Shown here in pieces: positions 25,635-35,194 of a stretch of DNA of 64,000 nucleotides (position 1 is the first letter of the stretch; each line of letters starts with the position of its first letter). Source of the DNA: Paracoccus alkenifer (GTDB taxonomy: Bacteria > Pseudomonadota > Alphaproteobacteria > Rhodobacterales > Rhodobacteraceae); assembly GCF_900108405.1 (NCBI RefSeq), contig NZ_FNXG01000001.1, positions 744,001 to 808,000 on the forward strand, written 5' to 3'. The position numbers and the translations under genes were made by a program. The notes beneath the pieces were generated by a model. The model was not told the DNA's origin and did not search any database. It saw only the letters and a program-made list of their open reading frames with translations.

Positions 25635-26972
25635 ATGAAGGCCCTGCGGATGAGGCAGGGACCGGCAGTGAAGCCAAGCGCGTTTTCTTTCGGCACACCC
25701 CTACCCCACCCCACCACGAGGGAAGACGACCTGACGGTCCTTCGCCTCATCCGCTCTCGCCGCGTGGGACCGGCGACGTTTCACCGGCTGGTCGAGGAAC
25801 ACGGCAGCGCCGGGGCGGCGCTGGACGCGCTGCCGCAGATCGCCGCGGCGGCCGGGATCAAAGCCTATGAACCCTGCCCCATCGGCGTCGCCCGGGCCGA
25901 GCTGGCCGCCGGCGCCCGCGCCGGGGCACGGCTGATCCGCATCGGCGACGCCGACTATCCGCCGCTGCTGGCCTCGATCCCCGATGCGCCGCCGGTGCTG
26001 TGGCTGCGGGGGCAGGCCGGGATCCTGCGCCGCCCCGCGGTCGCGGTGGTGGGCGCGCGCAACGCCTCGTCCCTGGGATTGCGCATGGCGCGCTATCTGG
26101 CGGCGGGACTGGCCGATTCCGGGCTGGCGGTCGTTACCGGCCTTGCCCGCGGCATCGACACCGCCGCGCATGAGGCCAGCTGCGCCGCCGGCACCATTGC
26201 GGTGATGGCCGGCGGGATCGACGTGATCTATCCGGCCGAGAACCGGGCGCTGGCGGACCGCATCTGCGAATCGGGCTGCCTGCTGACCGAGCAGCCCCCG
26301 GGGGTCGAGCCGGTGGCAAGGCATTTCCCGGCGCGCAACCGCATCGTGTCGGGGCTGTGCGCGGCGGTGGTGGTGATCGAGGCCGCCTATCGCTCGGGCA
26401 GCCTGATCACCGCGCGGCTGGCCGGCGAGCAGGGGCGCGAGGTTCTGGCCGTGCCCGGCCACCCGCTGGACGCGCGCGCCTCGGGCTGCAACGCGTTGAT
26501 CCGCGACGGCGCAACACTGGTCCGCAATACCGAGGATGTGCTGGCACTGATTGCACCGCAGCACGACCGGCAGACGGCCGATGGCGCTGCGGGTGCAGGG
26601 GACAGCGGCGACAGCAAAAACCAGCCGCATCGTGGCAGCGCGCCCGCCGCAGGGTCGCGCAACGCCGCGTCGGCGGGGGCCGGAGGCTCTCGCGCCACCC
26701 ATCAACCCGCAAGCAACCGCACCGATACGCCGGACGGCCGCACCCCCGCTGTGCGGGATGGCGCCAACGCCCCGAAAGCCGCCCCTTGCGTCACCGGGCC
26801 GGCAGGGTTGCGCGCAAGGCTGCTGCAACTGCTCGGCCCCTCACCCACCGAAGAGGACAGCCTTATCCGCGACCTCGACATCCAGCCCGGCAGCCTCGCC
26901 CCCGCGCTGCTGGAGCTGGAGCTGGACGGCATCATCACCCGCCTGCCCGGCGGACGAATCGCGCTGGCGTAA
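25635..26972 (+). CDS. dprA: DNA-processing protein DprA
   Basis: The 445-aa protein has a Rossmann-like DprA core with AVVGARNASSLGLRMARYLA, VTGLARGIDTAAHEAS and RNRIVSGLCAAVVVIEA, followed by a Gly/Ala/Pro-rich linker of about 75 residues (roughly 312-385). A C-terminal winged helix begins near LRARLLQLLGPSPTEEDSLI. DprA loads RecA on incoming single-stranded DNA in natural transformation. The linker is unusually long and low-complexity. The start is uncertain: GTG 25668 (AVKPSAFSF) is an alternative to ATG 25635. Confidence 0.93.
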   Translation: MKALRMRQGPAVKPSAFSFGTPLPHPTTREDDLTVLRLIRSRRVGPATFHRLVEEHGSAGAALDALPQIAAAAGIKAYEPCPIGVARAELAAGARAGARLIRIGDADYPPLLASIPDAPPVLWLRGQAGILRRPAVAVVGARNASSLGLRMARYLAAGLADSGLAVVTGLARGIDTAAHEASCAAGTIAVMAGGIDVIYPAENRALADRICESGCLLTEQPPGVEPVARHFPARNRIVSGLCAAVVVIEAAYRSGSLITARLAGEQGREVLAVPGHPLDARASGCNALIRDGATLVRNTEDVLALIAPQHDRQTADGAAGAGDSGDSKNQPHRGSAPAAGSRNAASAGAGGSRATHQPASNRTDTPDGRTPAVRDGANAPKAAPCVTGPAGLRARLLQLLGPSPTEEDSLIRDLDIQPGSLAPALLELELDGIITRLPGGRIALA

Positions 26973-27092
26973 TCGCGGGCAGCGCAGCGGCCGCTTTCAA
27001 CGCACCAGGCGCGAGGCACCGGGACGGACCGGCTGCGTCCGACCCACGGCGTTTAGCGGGATATCGGTGGCCACCGCAGCATTGCCATTGGC

Positions 27093-28223
27093 TTACGCCG
27101 ATTCCGGCAGCGTTCTATGGCTCGGCCCCGCCCCGTCCACATCATGCGGGACCAGATTCTCATGCACCGCGCGGAACGGGTCCGGGCTGTCCAGGTCGCC
27201 CAGCGACAGCCCGTCCGGCCCCACCGTCGCCGCCGATGGCGGGGCGGTTGCCGGATCGGCGACCCCGGCCACGGCAACGTCGGCCCCGGCAAGCAGACGC
27301 AGGGCGTGACGGCCGGCCATCTCGCCAAGCTTTCCGCGGAAAAGCACCTGTCCCAGCGCAGTTTCCAAAGTGGCCGCGCCAAGCACATCCGGGGGCAGCG
27401 CCACCACGTCGCCGGGGGCCAGCGCGGCCAGTTCCCGCAAAGAGATGCGGCGGCGGCAGAGTATCCCCCTCAGCTCGAAAGGCGCGTCAAGGACCGCATC
27501 GGCCAGAGAGCTGGCCCCGGTGCAGTCGTCAGCGGGTTCTGCGTCATTCCCGGGTTCGCAAGGGGATTGCGCCGGGTCCGCCGGCCAAGCGATCACCAGC
27601 CGGCCGTTTCTCTGCCCGGCCTCGCCGGCACGCAGCCCGACCGAAAGCAGGTGGAAACCGCCGTCCTCCAGCAGCAGATCGAGCGCCCGCAGATCGTCCA
27701 GATGACTGGCATAGCGATAGCCCCGGATCCGGTCCCGTCCCGGCAGCAGCGACGGGTCGGCACCCAGTTCGGCCAGCAGCGCATTGATGAAATCGCTACA
27801 GATACTGCCGTCGGTCCGCGTCGGCCGCCGGGATGGCGCGGGGCGCGAGGACACCCGGCCCGCCGTCTGCATTTCGGTGATCGCCGCCAGCAGCTCCGGG
27901 CAGATCGCAACGACGCCCAGCGAATCGCCCGGCCCCTCGATCATGGACACCAGCGCGCCTTCGGGCAACAGCTCGCCCAGCTCGGCCAAGGCGGCCTCGC
28001 TCCATTGAATCTGGTCGAAAAACAGCGGCATCCGGTGGATTTTGTCCGCCGCCCGTCCGATGGCGCCCGCCACCACCCGTTCCGGAGAACGTGCCCCGGC
28101 CCGCGTGGGCATTGCACCTGTCGCCTCGCCGCCTGCGCGCCGGCTGGTTGCTGCGGTGACATGGCGCCACAGCACCGATCTGCCGACCGGCCCCCCGTCC
28201 TCAGTCTGTGTTGCGCCCTGCAT
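27093..28223 (-). CDS. FliM/FliN-family flagellar motor switch-like protein (stand-alone)
   Basis: The 376-aa protein ends with a SpoA/FliN domain (LDAPFELRGILCRRRISLREL, then GDVVALPPDVLG and FRGKLGEMAGRHALRL), preceded by a FliM-like middle domain (MPLFFDQIQWSEAALAEL, RRPTRTDGSICSDFINALLAEL). In FliM the middle domain binds FliG and the SpoA domain forms the C-ring. No other flagellar gene is adjacent; a FliG-like gene lies 30 kb away. It sits between dprA and the ATPase gene of the tat cluster. Whether it serves a motor or another SpoA complex cannot be told. Confidence 0.75.
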   Translation of the reverse strand: MQGATQTEDGGPVGRSVLWRHVTAATSRRAGGEATGAMPTRAGARSPERVVAGAIGRAADKIHRMPLFFDQIQWSEAALAELGELLPEGALVSMIEGPGDSLGVVAICPELLAAITEMQTAGRVSSRPAPSRRPTRTDGSICSDFINALLAELGADPSLLPGRDRIRGYRYASHLDDLRALDLLLEDGGFHLLSVGLRAGEAGQRNGRLVIAWPADPAQSPCEPGNDAEPADDCTGASSLADAVLDAPFELRGILCRRRISLRELAALAPGDVVALPPDVLGAATLETALGQVLFRGKLGEMAGRHALRLLAGADVAVAGVADPATAPPSAATVGPDGLSLGDLDSPDPFRAVHENLVPHDVDGAGPSHRTLPESA

Positions 28224-28290
28224 TCCCTGTCCGAATCACTGGTTACGTCCGGTGAGAATTGCAGAAAACCCTTAAGCTCGGGTTACCGGC

Positions 28291-29130
28291 TCAGATCGTC
28301 AGGCCATTTCGGCCGGCAAGATCGGTAAAGAACTGCCAGGCGACCCGCCCCGAGCGGCCGCCGCGGGTGGCCTGCCACTCGATCGCCTCGGCCCGCAGCT
28401 GTTCGGGGTCGATCCTCAGCCCATAGGCGGCGCAATACCCGTCGATCATCGCCAGATATTCGTCCTGCCCGCAGGAATGGAACCCCAGCCACAGCCCGAA
28501 ACGGTCGGAAAGCGAGACTTTTTCCTCGACCGCCTCGCCGGGATGGATCGCGGTGGCGCGTTCGTTGTCGATCATGTCGCGCGGCATCAGGTGGCGGCGG
28601 TTCGAGGTCGCATACAGCACGACATTCGGGGGCCGCCCCGCCAGCCCGCCGTCCAGCACGGCCTTGAGCGATTTATACTGCGCGTCGTCGCTGGAAAACG
28701 ACAGGTCATCGGCGAACAGCACAAAGCGACGGTCGCTATCGCCCAGCATGGCCAGCAGCCGCCCCACCGAATCAAGATCGTCGCGGGCGATCTCGACCAG
28801 CACCAGCGGCAGGCCCTGCACCACGGCCTCGGCATGGACGGCCTTGACGAGGCTGGATTTCCCCATCCCCCGCGCGCCCCACAGCAGCGCGTTGTTGGCG
28901 GCATGGCCGCGCGCGAATTGCAGCGTGTTGGCCAGCAGCGTGTCGCGGGCGCGGTCGATGCCGACCAGCTGGTCCAGCGGCACCCGGGCGACGCGGCGGA
29001 CAGGCTCCAGCCGGTCGGGGGCGGTGTGCCAGACATAGGCGTCGGCCTCGGAAAAGCTGGGGGCGGGCGCGGGCGGCGGCGACAGCCGGTCCAGCGCGTC
29101 GGCAATGCGCGTCAGCGCGGCATCAGTCAT
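28291..29130 (-). CDS. AAA ATPase of the DUF815 type
   Basis: The 279-aa protein has Walker [17 protein letters not shown], a Walker B-like strand [14 protein letters not shown] and a sensor [14 protein letters not shown], characteristic of DUF815/TIGR-type AAA ATPases found after tatC in many alphaproteobacteria. Function is unknown. ATG 29130 overlaps the tatC end by several bases; a TTG two codons further upstream is possible. Co-transcription with tatABC is likely. Confidence 0.88.
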   Translation of the reverse strand: MTDAALTRIADALDRLSPPPAPAPSFSEADAYVWHTAPDRLEPVRRVARVPLDQLVGIDRARDTLLANTLQFARGHAANNALLWGARGMGKSSLVKAVHAEAVVQGLPLVLVEIARDDLDSVGRLLAMLGDSDRRFVLFADDLSFSSDDAQYKSLKAVLDGGLAGRPPNVVLYATSNRRHLMPRDMIDNERATAIHPGEAVEEKVSLSDRFGLWLGFHSCGQDEYLAMIDGYCAAYGLRIDPEQLRAEAIEWQATRGGRSGRVAWQFFTDLAGRNGLTI

Positions 29131-29971
29131 CGTCAACCCATAGTCCTTCGGCGCGCAGCTGAGCCTCGCGCCGTGTCTCGATCCGTTTCACCAGCTGGAT
29201 GGCGACCTCGTAAAGCGAATAGATCACCGCAAACAGCACGATCTGGCTGATGACGTCAGGGGGCGTGACCAACGCCGCCAGCACAAGGATCAGCACGATC
29301 GCATAGCGGCGCATTGAAATCAGCCCGGCCGCCGAAACCAGCCCCGCCTTGCCCATCAGCGTCAACGCAACCGGCAGCTGGAACGACACCCCGAAGGCAA
29401 GAATGAACTTGGTCGTCAGCGCCAGATATTCCGCGATGGACCCCTGGAACACGATGCCCGCCATCTGCGGCTCGGTCACCACGGGGGCGGTCGGATCGTC
29501 GGGCAGCACCAGCGGCCCGCTTTGAAAGCCCAGGAAGAAATCGAAGGCCATCGGCAGGATGATGAAATAGGCAAACGCGCCGCCCAGCGCGAACATCACC
29601 GGCGATGCGATCAGGAACGGCAGGAACGCCTGTTTTTCCGACCGATACAGCCCCGGCGCGATAAAGCGCCACAGCTGATAGGCGATGACCGGAAAGGCGA
29701 GGATGAAGCCGCCGAACATCGCGATGTTCATGGCCAGAAAGAAACCTTCCTGCACCTTGAGCATGATCAGACCGCATTCCTGCCCGCGCCGCGCCAGCGC
29801 CCCGCAGACCGGATGGGTCAGCGCGTCAAAGATCGGCTTCCACACGACATAGCACAGGATCGCGGCGATCGAGAAAGCCACGACGGACCAGATCAGCCGC
29901 GTGCGCAGCTCGGCCAGATGCTCGATCAGCGGGGCCGAGGAATCTTCGATGTCGTCAGGGCGTTTGGACAA
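29123..29971 (-). CDS. tatC: Sec-independent protein translocase TatC
   Basis: The 282-aa polytopic protein starts near [20 protein letters not shown], the conserved TatC N-terminus that recognises the twin-arginine signal. It has six hydrophobic segments, [14 protein letters not shown] and [17 protein letters not shown]. The Tat pathway exports folded proteins. It lies 3 bp after tatB. Confidence 0.98.
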   Translation of the reverse strand: MSKRPDDIEDSSAPLIEHLAELRTRLIWSVVAFSIAAILCYVVWKPIFDALTHPVCGALARRGQECGLIMLKVQEGFFLAMNIAMFGGFILAFPVIAYQLWRFIAPGLYRSEKQAFLPFLIASPVMFALGGAFAYFIILPMAFDFFLGFQSGPLVLPDDPTAPVVTEPQMAGIVFQGSIAEYLALTTKFILAFGVSFQLPVALTLMGKAGLVSAAGLISMRRYAIVLILVLAALVTPPDVISQIVLFAVIYSLYEVAIQLVKRIETRREAQLRAEGLWVDDD

Positions 29972-29974
29972 GCC

Positions 29975-30511
29975 TCAGCTCCGGTCGCTGCGGCGCACGG
30001 CGTGCAGCCGGCGGGCCCCCGGCTCGGGGGCATCGTGAAGGGAGGCGGGCGGGCGCGTCGGCCGATCGGGGGCCGCGGGATCCGGGGCTGCCGGCGCCGC
30101 GGCTGGGGTGGCGGATGCGGCCGGGGCGACGGAGGCGGCGGTTTCAGCGCCCTCACCGGCGGGGGCCGTCGGCGGCAAGGCTGCGGGGTCGGGCTGCGCC
30201 TTGCCGGTATTGCGCGCGGGCTGCATCGGATCCCATTTCTCGAATTTTTCAGCCGCACGGCCCAGGGCATCGACGCCCATCGACCGCGGACTGGTCAGAT
30301 TCTTGAGATCGCGCAGATCCTTGGTGGCCTCATCCAGGCCGGACGCCTTGGCGGCATCCTCCATCGCCGAGGAAAACTCGCGCGCCATACCGCGGGCCCG
30401 CGCCGTAATCCGGCCCAGCGAATGGAACATCGCAGGCAGATCCTTGGGGCCGATGACGATCAACGCCACCACCCCGATCAGCAGAAGCTCGGTCCAGCCG
30501 ATGTCCAGCAT
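29975..30511 (-). CDS. tatB: Sec-independent protein translocase TatB
   Basis: The 178-aa protein starts MLDIGWTELLLIGVVALIVI with the TatB hinge sequence GPKDLPAMFHSLGR, followed by an amphipathic helix and a long Ala/Pro-rich disordered tail. TatB forms the substrate receptor with TatC. The order tatA-tatB-tatC is intact. Confidence 0.96.
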   Translation of the reverse strand: MLDIGWTELLLIGVVALIVIGPKDLPAMFHSLGRITARARGMAREFSSAMEDAAKASGLDEATKDLRDLKNLTSPRSMGVDALGRAAEKFEKWDPMQPARNTGKAQPDPAALPPTAPAGEGAETAASVAPAASATPAAAPAAPDPAAPDRPTRPPASLHDAPEPGARRLHAVRRSDRS

Positions 30512-30535
30512 GATGGCCCCTTACGCGCCCGCTGC

Positions 30536-30856
30536 TCAGGATCGGTTGCCGTCGGTCGGGGTCACGTCGCGCATCGCCTGGGTGCGGGCTGCCTTGGCGG
30601 CATCGGCCTCGGCCCGGGCGCGGACGGCGGCGGCTTCCAGCTCGTCGACGGCGGGGTCGGCGGAAATCGCCGCACGCTCGGTGACGGTGTCGACAGCGCG
30701 CTCGGCTTCTTCCGAGCCTTCGCGGACGCCGCGCTTGAACGCGGTGATTCCCTTGCCGACCTCACCCATGAGCGAGCTGACCTTGCCCCTGCCGAACAGG
30801 ACAAGCACCACCACCGCAATCAGTAGAAGGCCCGGAATGCCGATATTGGCTGGCAT
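30536..30856 (-). CDS. tatA: Sec-independent protein translocase TatA
   Basis: The 106-aa protein has one membrane helix (IPGLLLIAVVVLVLFGRGK) with the FG hinge, a charged amphipathic helix (KVSSLMGEVGKGITAFKRG) and an acidic Ala-rich tail. TatA polymerises to form the passage for folded substrates. ATG 30856 (MPANIGIPG) gives the family start after a GGGAG site; the longer upstream frame is a non-coding extension. Confidence 0.96.
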   Translation of the reverse strand: MPANIGIPGLLLIAVVVLVLFGRGKVSSLMGEVGKGITAFKRGVREGSEEAERAVDTVTERAAISADPAVDELEAAAVRARAEADAAKAARTQAMRDVTPTDGNRS

Positions 30857-31073
30857 GAGTCCGTTCTCCCTTTTACCCGGCGCCGTGCTGCCGTCGGACG
30901 GCGGGCGATAAACCGGGCGAATTTCACCAGTGCGGCGAACCGCCGCCTCTCGCATATAAGGACATGCGTGCAGGACCGAAAGGGCTTTCACGTTCACAAG
31001 CCCTTGGTGCGGGGCCTGCTACTGGCACGGCGGCCCGGCAATGCACAGATGAAATAAACCACAAGGAGCCCGC

Positions 31074-31649
31074 ATGAGCATCGACCCCGCAAGACTGATC
31101 TACCTCAGCCTGCTGCTGCTGGCGCTGGGGGCGTTCGTCGTGGTCGAGTTCCGCCGCGACGCCGGCTCGACCATGCGGGCGGTGCTGGCCTGGGGGCTGA
31201 TCTTTCTTGCGGCGATCGGCGCAGCGGGGCTGTGGCAGGACATCAGCCGCGAGGTGATGCCGCGGCAGGCGATGCTGGATCCCGCGCGAATCGAGGTGCC
31301 GCTGGCCCGCGACGGCCATTTCCACCTGACGGCCGAACTGAACGGGACGCCGGTACGGTTCGTCGTGGACACCGGCGCCTCGGCCCTGGCGCTATCGCCG
31401 CGCGACGCGCGCCGCGCCGGCGTGGATGTCGGGCAGCTGGTCTATGCCGGGCAGGCGCGGACCGCCAACGGCATCGTGCCGACCGCGACCGTGCGGCTGG
31501 ACCGCGTGGCCATCGGCGACATCATCGACGAGAACGTGCCCGCCATGGTGATCCAGGCCGACATCGACCGCTCGCTGATGGGGATGGATTATCTGCGCCG
31601 CTTTGCCCGCATCAGCTTCGAGGGCGACACCATGATCCTCGAACGCTGA
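31074..31649 (+). CDS. retropepsin-like aspartic protease (TIGR02281 family)
   Basis: The 191-aa protein has two N-terminal hydrophobic segments (LIYLSLLLLALGAFVVV and LAWGLIFLAAIGAAGL), then a clan AA protease fold with FVVDTGASALALSPRDA (catalytic DTGA) and SLMGMDYLRRFARISFEGD at the end. Such membrane-anchored single-domain retropepsins are common in alphaproteobacteria and would act as dimers. No substrate is known. AAGGAG precedes ATG 31074. Confidence 0.9.
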   Translation: MSIDPARLIYLSLLLLALGAFVVVEFRRDAGSTMRAVLAWGLIFLAAIGAAGLWQDISREVMPRQAMLDPARIEVPLARDGHFHLTAELNGTPVRFVVDTGASALALSPRDARRAGVDVGQLVYAGQARTANGIVPTATVRLDRVAIGDIIDENVPAMVIQADIDRSLMGMDYLRRFARISFEGDTMILER

Positions 31650-31666
31650 GCCGGCCCGCGGGGCCG

Positions 31667-31713
31667 CACCGGGGCGCCGCCCCGGACCCCGGGGTATTTT
31701 CACCAGAAAGAAG
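31667..31713 (+). repeat. intergenic repeat, copy 4
   Basis: CCGGGGCGCCGCCCCGG hairpin, then ACCCCGGGGTATTTTCACC and AGAAAGAAGAG. It faces copy 5 in the gap between the convergent protease and holC genes. Confidence 0.75.
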
Positions 31714-31736
31714 AGCCTCGAAACAAGCGCCGCGCC

Positions 31737-31786
31737 TCTTTCATCTTGCGCCAAATATCCCGGGGGTCCGGGGGCTGGCCCCCGGA
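31737..31786 (-). repeat. intergenic repeat, copy 5
   Basis: On the minus strand the order is CCGGGGGCCAGCCCCCGG hairpin, ACCCCCGGGATATTTGGC, then AAGATGAAAGAG. It is inverted relative to copy 4; together they occupy most of the 168-bp space between convergent genes. Confidence 0.75.
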
Positions 31787-31817
31787 CGGGCGGCGACGCA
31801 ATCGCGGCGCGGCCGGT

Positions 31818-32273
31818 TCAGCGCTTGCGTTCCCAGCGCCCCCCGGCCTCGGACCAGTATTCCGAGGCGATGCCGGCGCCGGTCAGCGCCCGCCACTGGT
31901 CGCGGGCGCGGTCCAGCGCGGGCGGGTCGTTGCCGTCAAAGACGATGCAGACGCGCTGTGCGGCGGTGCATTCCTCGGGCGCCACCGCCGCGCCGTCCAG
32001 GGCGATCAGGCACTCGGCCGCCGCCGCGCCGCCGCGGCCCTCGCCGGCCACGGTCAGCAGCACCGGCTGCGCCGCGTCATGCGGCCCGCCCGCCAAGCCG
32101 TGGGGCAGGAACCCCTCGGCCAGCCACAGCTCGTCGTCGAGCCGCGCCATGCGGTCGCGATCACTGCCGCGCAGTTCCACCCGCCAGCCGGCCTGGAGCG
32201 ACTTGCCCAGCAGCAAGGGCACCAGCCGCGCCGCGGGCGAACGGGTCAGGTGATAGAACAGCGCGTTGCCCAT
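31818..32273 (-). CDS. holC: DNA polymerase III chi subunit
   Basis: The 151-aa protein starts MGNALFYHLTRSPAARLVPLL and contains ELRGSDRDRMARLDDELW and CIVFDGNDPPALDRARDQW, the usual HolC features. Chi links the clamp loader to SSB. It follows pepA by 9 bp, a common pairing (pepA-holC) in proteobacteria. Confidence 0.96.
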   Translation of the reverse strand: MGNALFYHLTRSPAARLVPLLLGKSLQAGWRVELRGSDRDRMARLDDELWLAEGFLPHGLAGGPHDAAQPVLLTVAGEGRGGAAAAECLIALDGAAVAPEECTAAQRVCIVFDGNDPPALDRARDQWRALTGAGIASEYWSEAGGRWERKR

Positions 32274-32282
32274 CGGCGGTCC

Positions 32283-33899
32283 TTAGCCGGGCTCGAAACG
32301 GTCGCGCACCAGCCGGTCCAGCGTCAGCACCCCCCAGCCGCTCGCGCCCTTGGGGGCCAGGGTGGTTTCCTTGGGCGGCAGCGCCACCCCGGCGATGTCG
32401 ATATGCGCCCAGGGCGTGCCGTTGCGGATGAAACGTTGCAGGAACTGCGCCGCGGTGATCGAGCCTGCCGCGCGGCCGCCCGTGTTCTTGATGTCGGCCA
32501 GCCGCGACTTGATCAGCTCGTCATAGGCGGGGGCGAGCGGCATCCGCCAGATCCCCTCGCCCTCGGCCTCGGCGGCGCGGGTCAGCTCGCCCGCCAGCAC
32601 GTCGTCGTTGCAAAACAGCCCGGCCTTGTCATGGCCCAACGCCACGATGATCGCGCCGGTCAGCGTGGCGAGGTTGACCACCGCCGCGGGCTGGAAACGG
32701 TCCTGCGCATACCAGAGGATGTCAGCCAGCACCATCCGCCCCTCGGCGTCGGTGTTCACCACCTCGATCGTGTCGCCCTTCATCGAGCGCACGATGTCGC
32801 CCGGCCTCTGCGCGCGCGCGTCGGGCATGTTCTCGACCAGCCCGACCACGCCGACGACATTGGCCCGCGCCCGGCGCAACGCCAGCGCGCGCATGACGCC
32901 GGCGACCACGCCCGCGCCGCCCATGTCCATGGTCATTTCCTCCATCCCCTGCGCGGGCTTGATGGAAATGCCGCCGGTGTCGAAGACCACGCCCTTGCCG
33001 ACCAGCGCCAGCGGCGCGGCGTCGCCCCCGCCCTGCCAGCGCATCACCACCACCTTGGACGGGCTTTCCGAGCCTTGCCCCACCGCCAGCAGCGCCCGCA
33101 TCCCCAACCGGGACAGCTCGTCCTCGTCCAGCACCTCGACCTCGAGCCCCAACTCGCACATCGCCAGCAGACGGTCGGCAAAGTCGCTGGTGGTCAGCAC
33201 GTTGGCGGGTTCGTTGATCAGGTCGCGGGTAAAGAACACCCCCTCGGCCAGCGCCGCGCCGTCCTGGGCGGCGCGGGCCGCCGATTCGGGGTCGCTGCAC
33301 AGCACGGTCACGCGGGCCTTGTCGGGCTGCGCGGCCACGGCGGGCTGCCCGTCCGCGGCAGGCTTTCCCGGCTGGCCCGAGGCGTCGTTCAGCCGGGCAT
33401 CGAGCACCGCCCCATGGGTCACCGCCTGTGGTGGCTGGGCCGGGGCATCGCCGCCGGCTTCTGCCTTGCCCTCGTCCTCGCCAGCGGACGAGGTCTTGTA
33501 GGTCGAGAAATCATAGCCGCGCAGTGCGATCCCCAGCGTCAACTCGGCGATGCGCGGATGTCCGCCGCACAGCACCGTCACCTCGGCCTTGCCCATGCGG
33601 GCGCCGACCGCGGCCCCGGCCTTGCGCGCCGTCGCCACATCGGCGCGGCGCGGCAGGCGCAGCAGCTGCACCGCATCCGCCGCCATCCCCGCCGGAAAGG
33701 CGATCTCGAGCGCGCCGCCGGGCTTGACCTCGGCCCATTGCTTCGAGGAAAGCGCGCGGGCCAGGCTCTTGCGGGCCGCGGGCGGCAGCCCCTTGGGCAG
33801 CTGGTCGCGGTCACCGATCAACAGGACGACGCGGCCTTGGCGCGCGGCCAGATCGGTATCGGCCTCGGGCATGAAACGGATTTCGACGGGATGGTTCAT
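32283..33899 (-). CDS. pepA: leucyl aminopeptidase with an extra linker segment
   Basis: The 538-aa M17 peptidase has the C-terminal catalytic domain with ALVGKGVVFDTGGISIKP, DMGGAGVVAGVMRAL, VNTDAEGRMVLAD and DIAGVALPPKET. These carry the two-metal site ligands (Lys, Asp, Asp, Glu). The N-terminal macro-like domain is interrupted after about residue 155 by roughly 50 residues rich in Gly, Ala, Pro and Gln (GEDEGKAEAGGDAPAQPPQ onwards), before the KARVTVLC strand. Usual PepA is about 490-500 aa. The insertion is in frame and probably a surface linker. Confidence 0.95.
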   Translation of the reverse strand: MNHPVEIRFMPEADTDLAARQGRVVLLIGDRDQLPKGLPPAARKSLARALSSKQWAEVKPGGALEIAFPAGMAADAVQLLRLPRRADVATARKAGAAVGARMGKAEVTVLCGGHPRIAELTLGIALRGYDFSTYKTSSAGEDEGKAEAGGDAPAQPPQAVTHGAVLDARLNDASGQPGKPAADGQPAVAAQPDKARVTVLCSDPESAARAAQDGAALAEGVFFTRDLINEPANVLTTSDFADRLLAMCELGLEVEVLDEDELSRLGMRALLAVGQGSESPSKVVVMRWQGGGDAAPLALVGKGVVFDTGGISIKPAQGMEEMTMDMGGAGVVAGVMRALALRRARANVVGVVGLVENMPDARAQRPGDIVRSMKGDTIEVVNTDAEGRMVLADILWYAQDRFQPAAVVNLATLTGAIIVALGHDKAGLFCNDDVLAGELTRAAEAEGEGIWRMPLAPAYDELIKSRLADIKNTGGRAAGSITAAQFLQRFIRNGTPWAHIDIAGVALPPKETTLAPKGASGWGVLTLDRLVRDRFEPG

Positions 33900-34057
33900 C
33901 GCGGGCGGGCTTTCGTTGCTGGAAAACAGCGCGAGCGTAGCGGCGGGGTTTGCGCTTGACCAGAGCGCGCCGCCCCTGCCGGTCCCGGCGAACCGGGGAC
34001 GGGCTTTCGCCGGCCCGGCGCAGCCGCTAATCAGGGGCAGACCCGGACAGGACGCCC

Positions 34058-35194
34058 ATGACCCGCATCGACCGATACATGCTGTTGCAGTTCCTGACGC
34101 AGTTCGGGTTCTTTGCGCTGGTGCTGGTGTCGGTCTACTGGATCAACCGCGCCGTGCGCCTGTTCGAGCAGCTGATCCAGGACGGGCAGACCGCGCTGGT
34201 GGTGCTGGAATTCACCGCCCTGACCCTGCCGCTGGTGATCTCGCTGGTGCTGCCGGTCGCGGCCTTTGCGGCGACGGTCTACGGCACCAACCGATTCGCC
34301 TCGGAATCCGAGCTGACGGTGATGAAGGCGGTGGGGCTGTCGCCGTGGCGGCTGGCGCGGGCGCCGCTGGCGTTCGGGCTGATCGTGGCGCTGATGGTGG
34401 CGGCGCTGGCGCATGGGCTGGTCCCGGCGGCGCGGGCGCGGCTGGCCGACCGGCAGGCCGACATCGCCGAAAACGTCACCGCCAGCTTTCTGCGCGCCGG
34501 CTCGTTCCAGTATCCGGGCGACGGGGTGACCCTGTTCATCGGCAGTATCGCGCCGGACGGGAGGCTGCTGGACCTGTTTCTTGAGGACGCGCGCAGCCCG
34601 CTGCGCCAGATCGCCTATACCGCAGAAGAGGCGATGATGCTGCGCACCGACAGCGGCCCGCGGCTGGTGATGCTGCGCGGCATGGTGCAGACGCTTGAAA
34701 CCGTGGCCGGAGAGCTGCCGCGCCTGTCCACCACCCGGTTTTCCGACCTGACCTATGACATCGGCTCGATGCTGTCGGTGCGCAGCAAGCCGGGGCGCGA
34801 CCTGCGCGATTATTCCACATGGCGGCTGATGAACCCCGACCCCGCCCTGCTTGAGGCCACCGGCGCCACCCCCGCCCGCGCCCGCGCCGAGGGGCATGAA
34901 AGGCTGGCCCAGCCGTTGCTGGCGCCGGTGGGGGCGCTGCTGGGCTTTGCGATGCTGCTGCTGGGCGGGTATTCGCGGTTCGGCGTCTGGCGGCAGGTGA
35001 TCTGGGCCATCGTCGCGCTGCTGGTCGTCCATATGCTGTCCACCACCGCCGCCAGCCAGGCCGCCAAGGCGCCCGAGCGCTGGCCGCTGCTTTACCTGCC
35101 CGCTGTCGTGGGGGCGGCGATGACGCTGGCGGCGCTGTGGCTTGCGGCCCGGACCCGGCGCATCCGCCCGCCAGCCAGGGGGGCCGCGCCGTGA
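34058..35194 (+). CDS. lptF: LPS export permease LptF
   Basis: The 378-aa YjgP/YjgQ-type permease starts MTRIDRYMLLQFLTQFGFF. It has three membrane helices before a periplasmic jellyroll domain and three after, ending with RWPLLYLPAVVGAAMTLAAL. Together with LptG and the LptB ATPase it extracts LPS from the inner membrane. Its stop overlaps the lptG GTG start (GTGA). Confidence 0.96.
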   Translation: MTRIDRYMLLQFLTQFGFFALVLVSVYWINRAVRLFEQLIQDGQTALVVLEFTALTLPLVISLVLPVAAFAATVYGTNRFASESELTVMKAVGLSPWRLARAPLAFGLIVALMVAALAHGLVPAARARLADRQADIAENVTASFLRAGSFQYPGDGVTLFIGSIAPDGRLLDLFLEDARSPLRQIAYTAEEAMMLRTDSGPRLVMLRGMVQTLETVAGELPRLSTTRFSDLTYDIGSMLSVRSKPGRDLRDYSTWRLMNPDPALLEATGATPARARAEGHERLAQPLLAPVGALLGFAMLLLGGYSRFGVWRQVIWAIVALLVVHMLSTTAASQAAKAPERWPLLYLPAVVGAAMTLAALWLAARTRRIRPPARGAAP

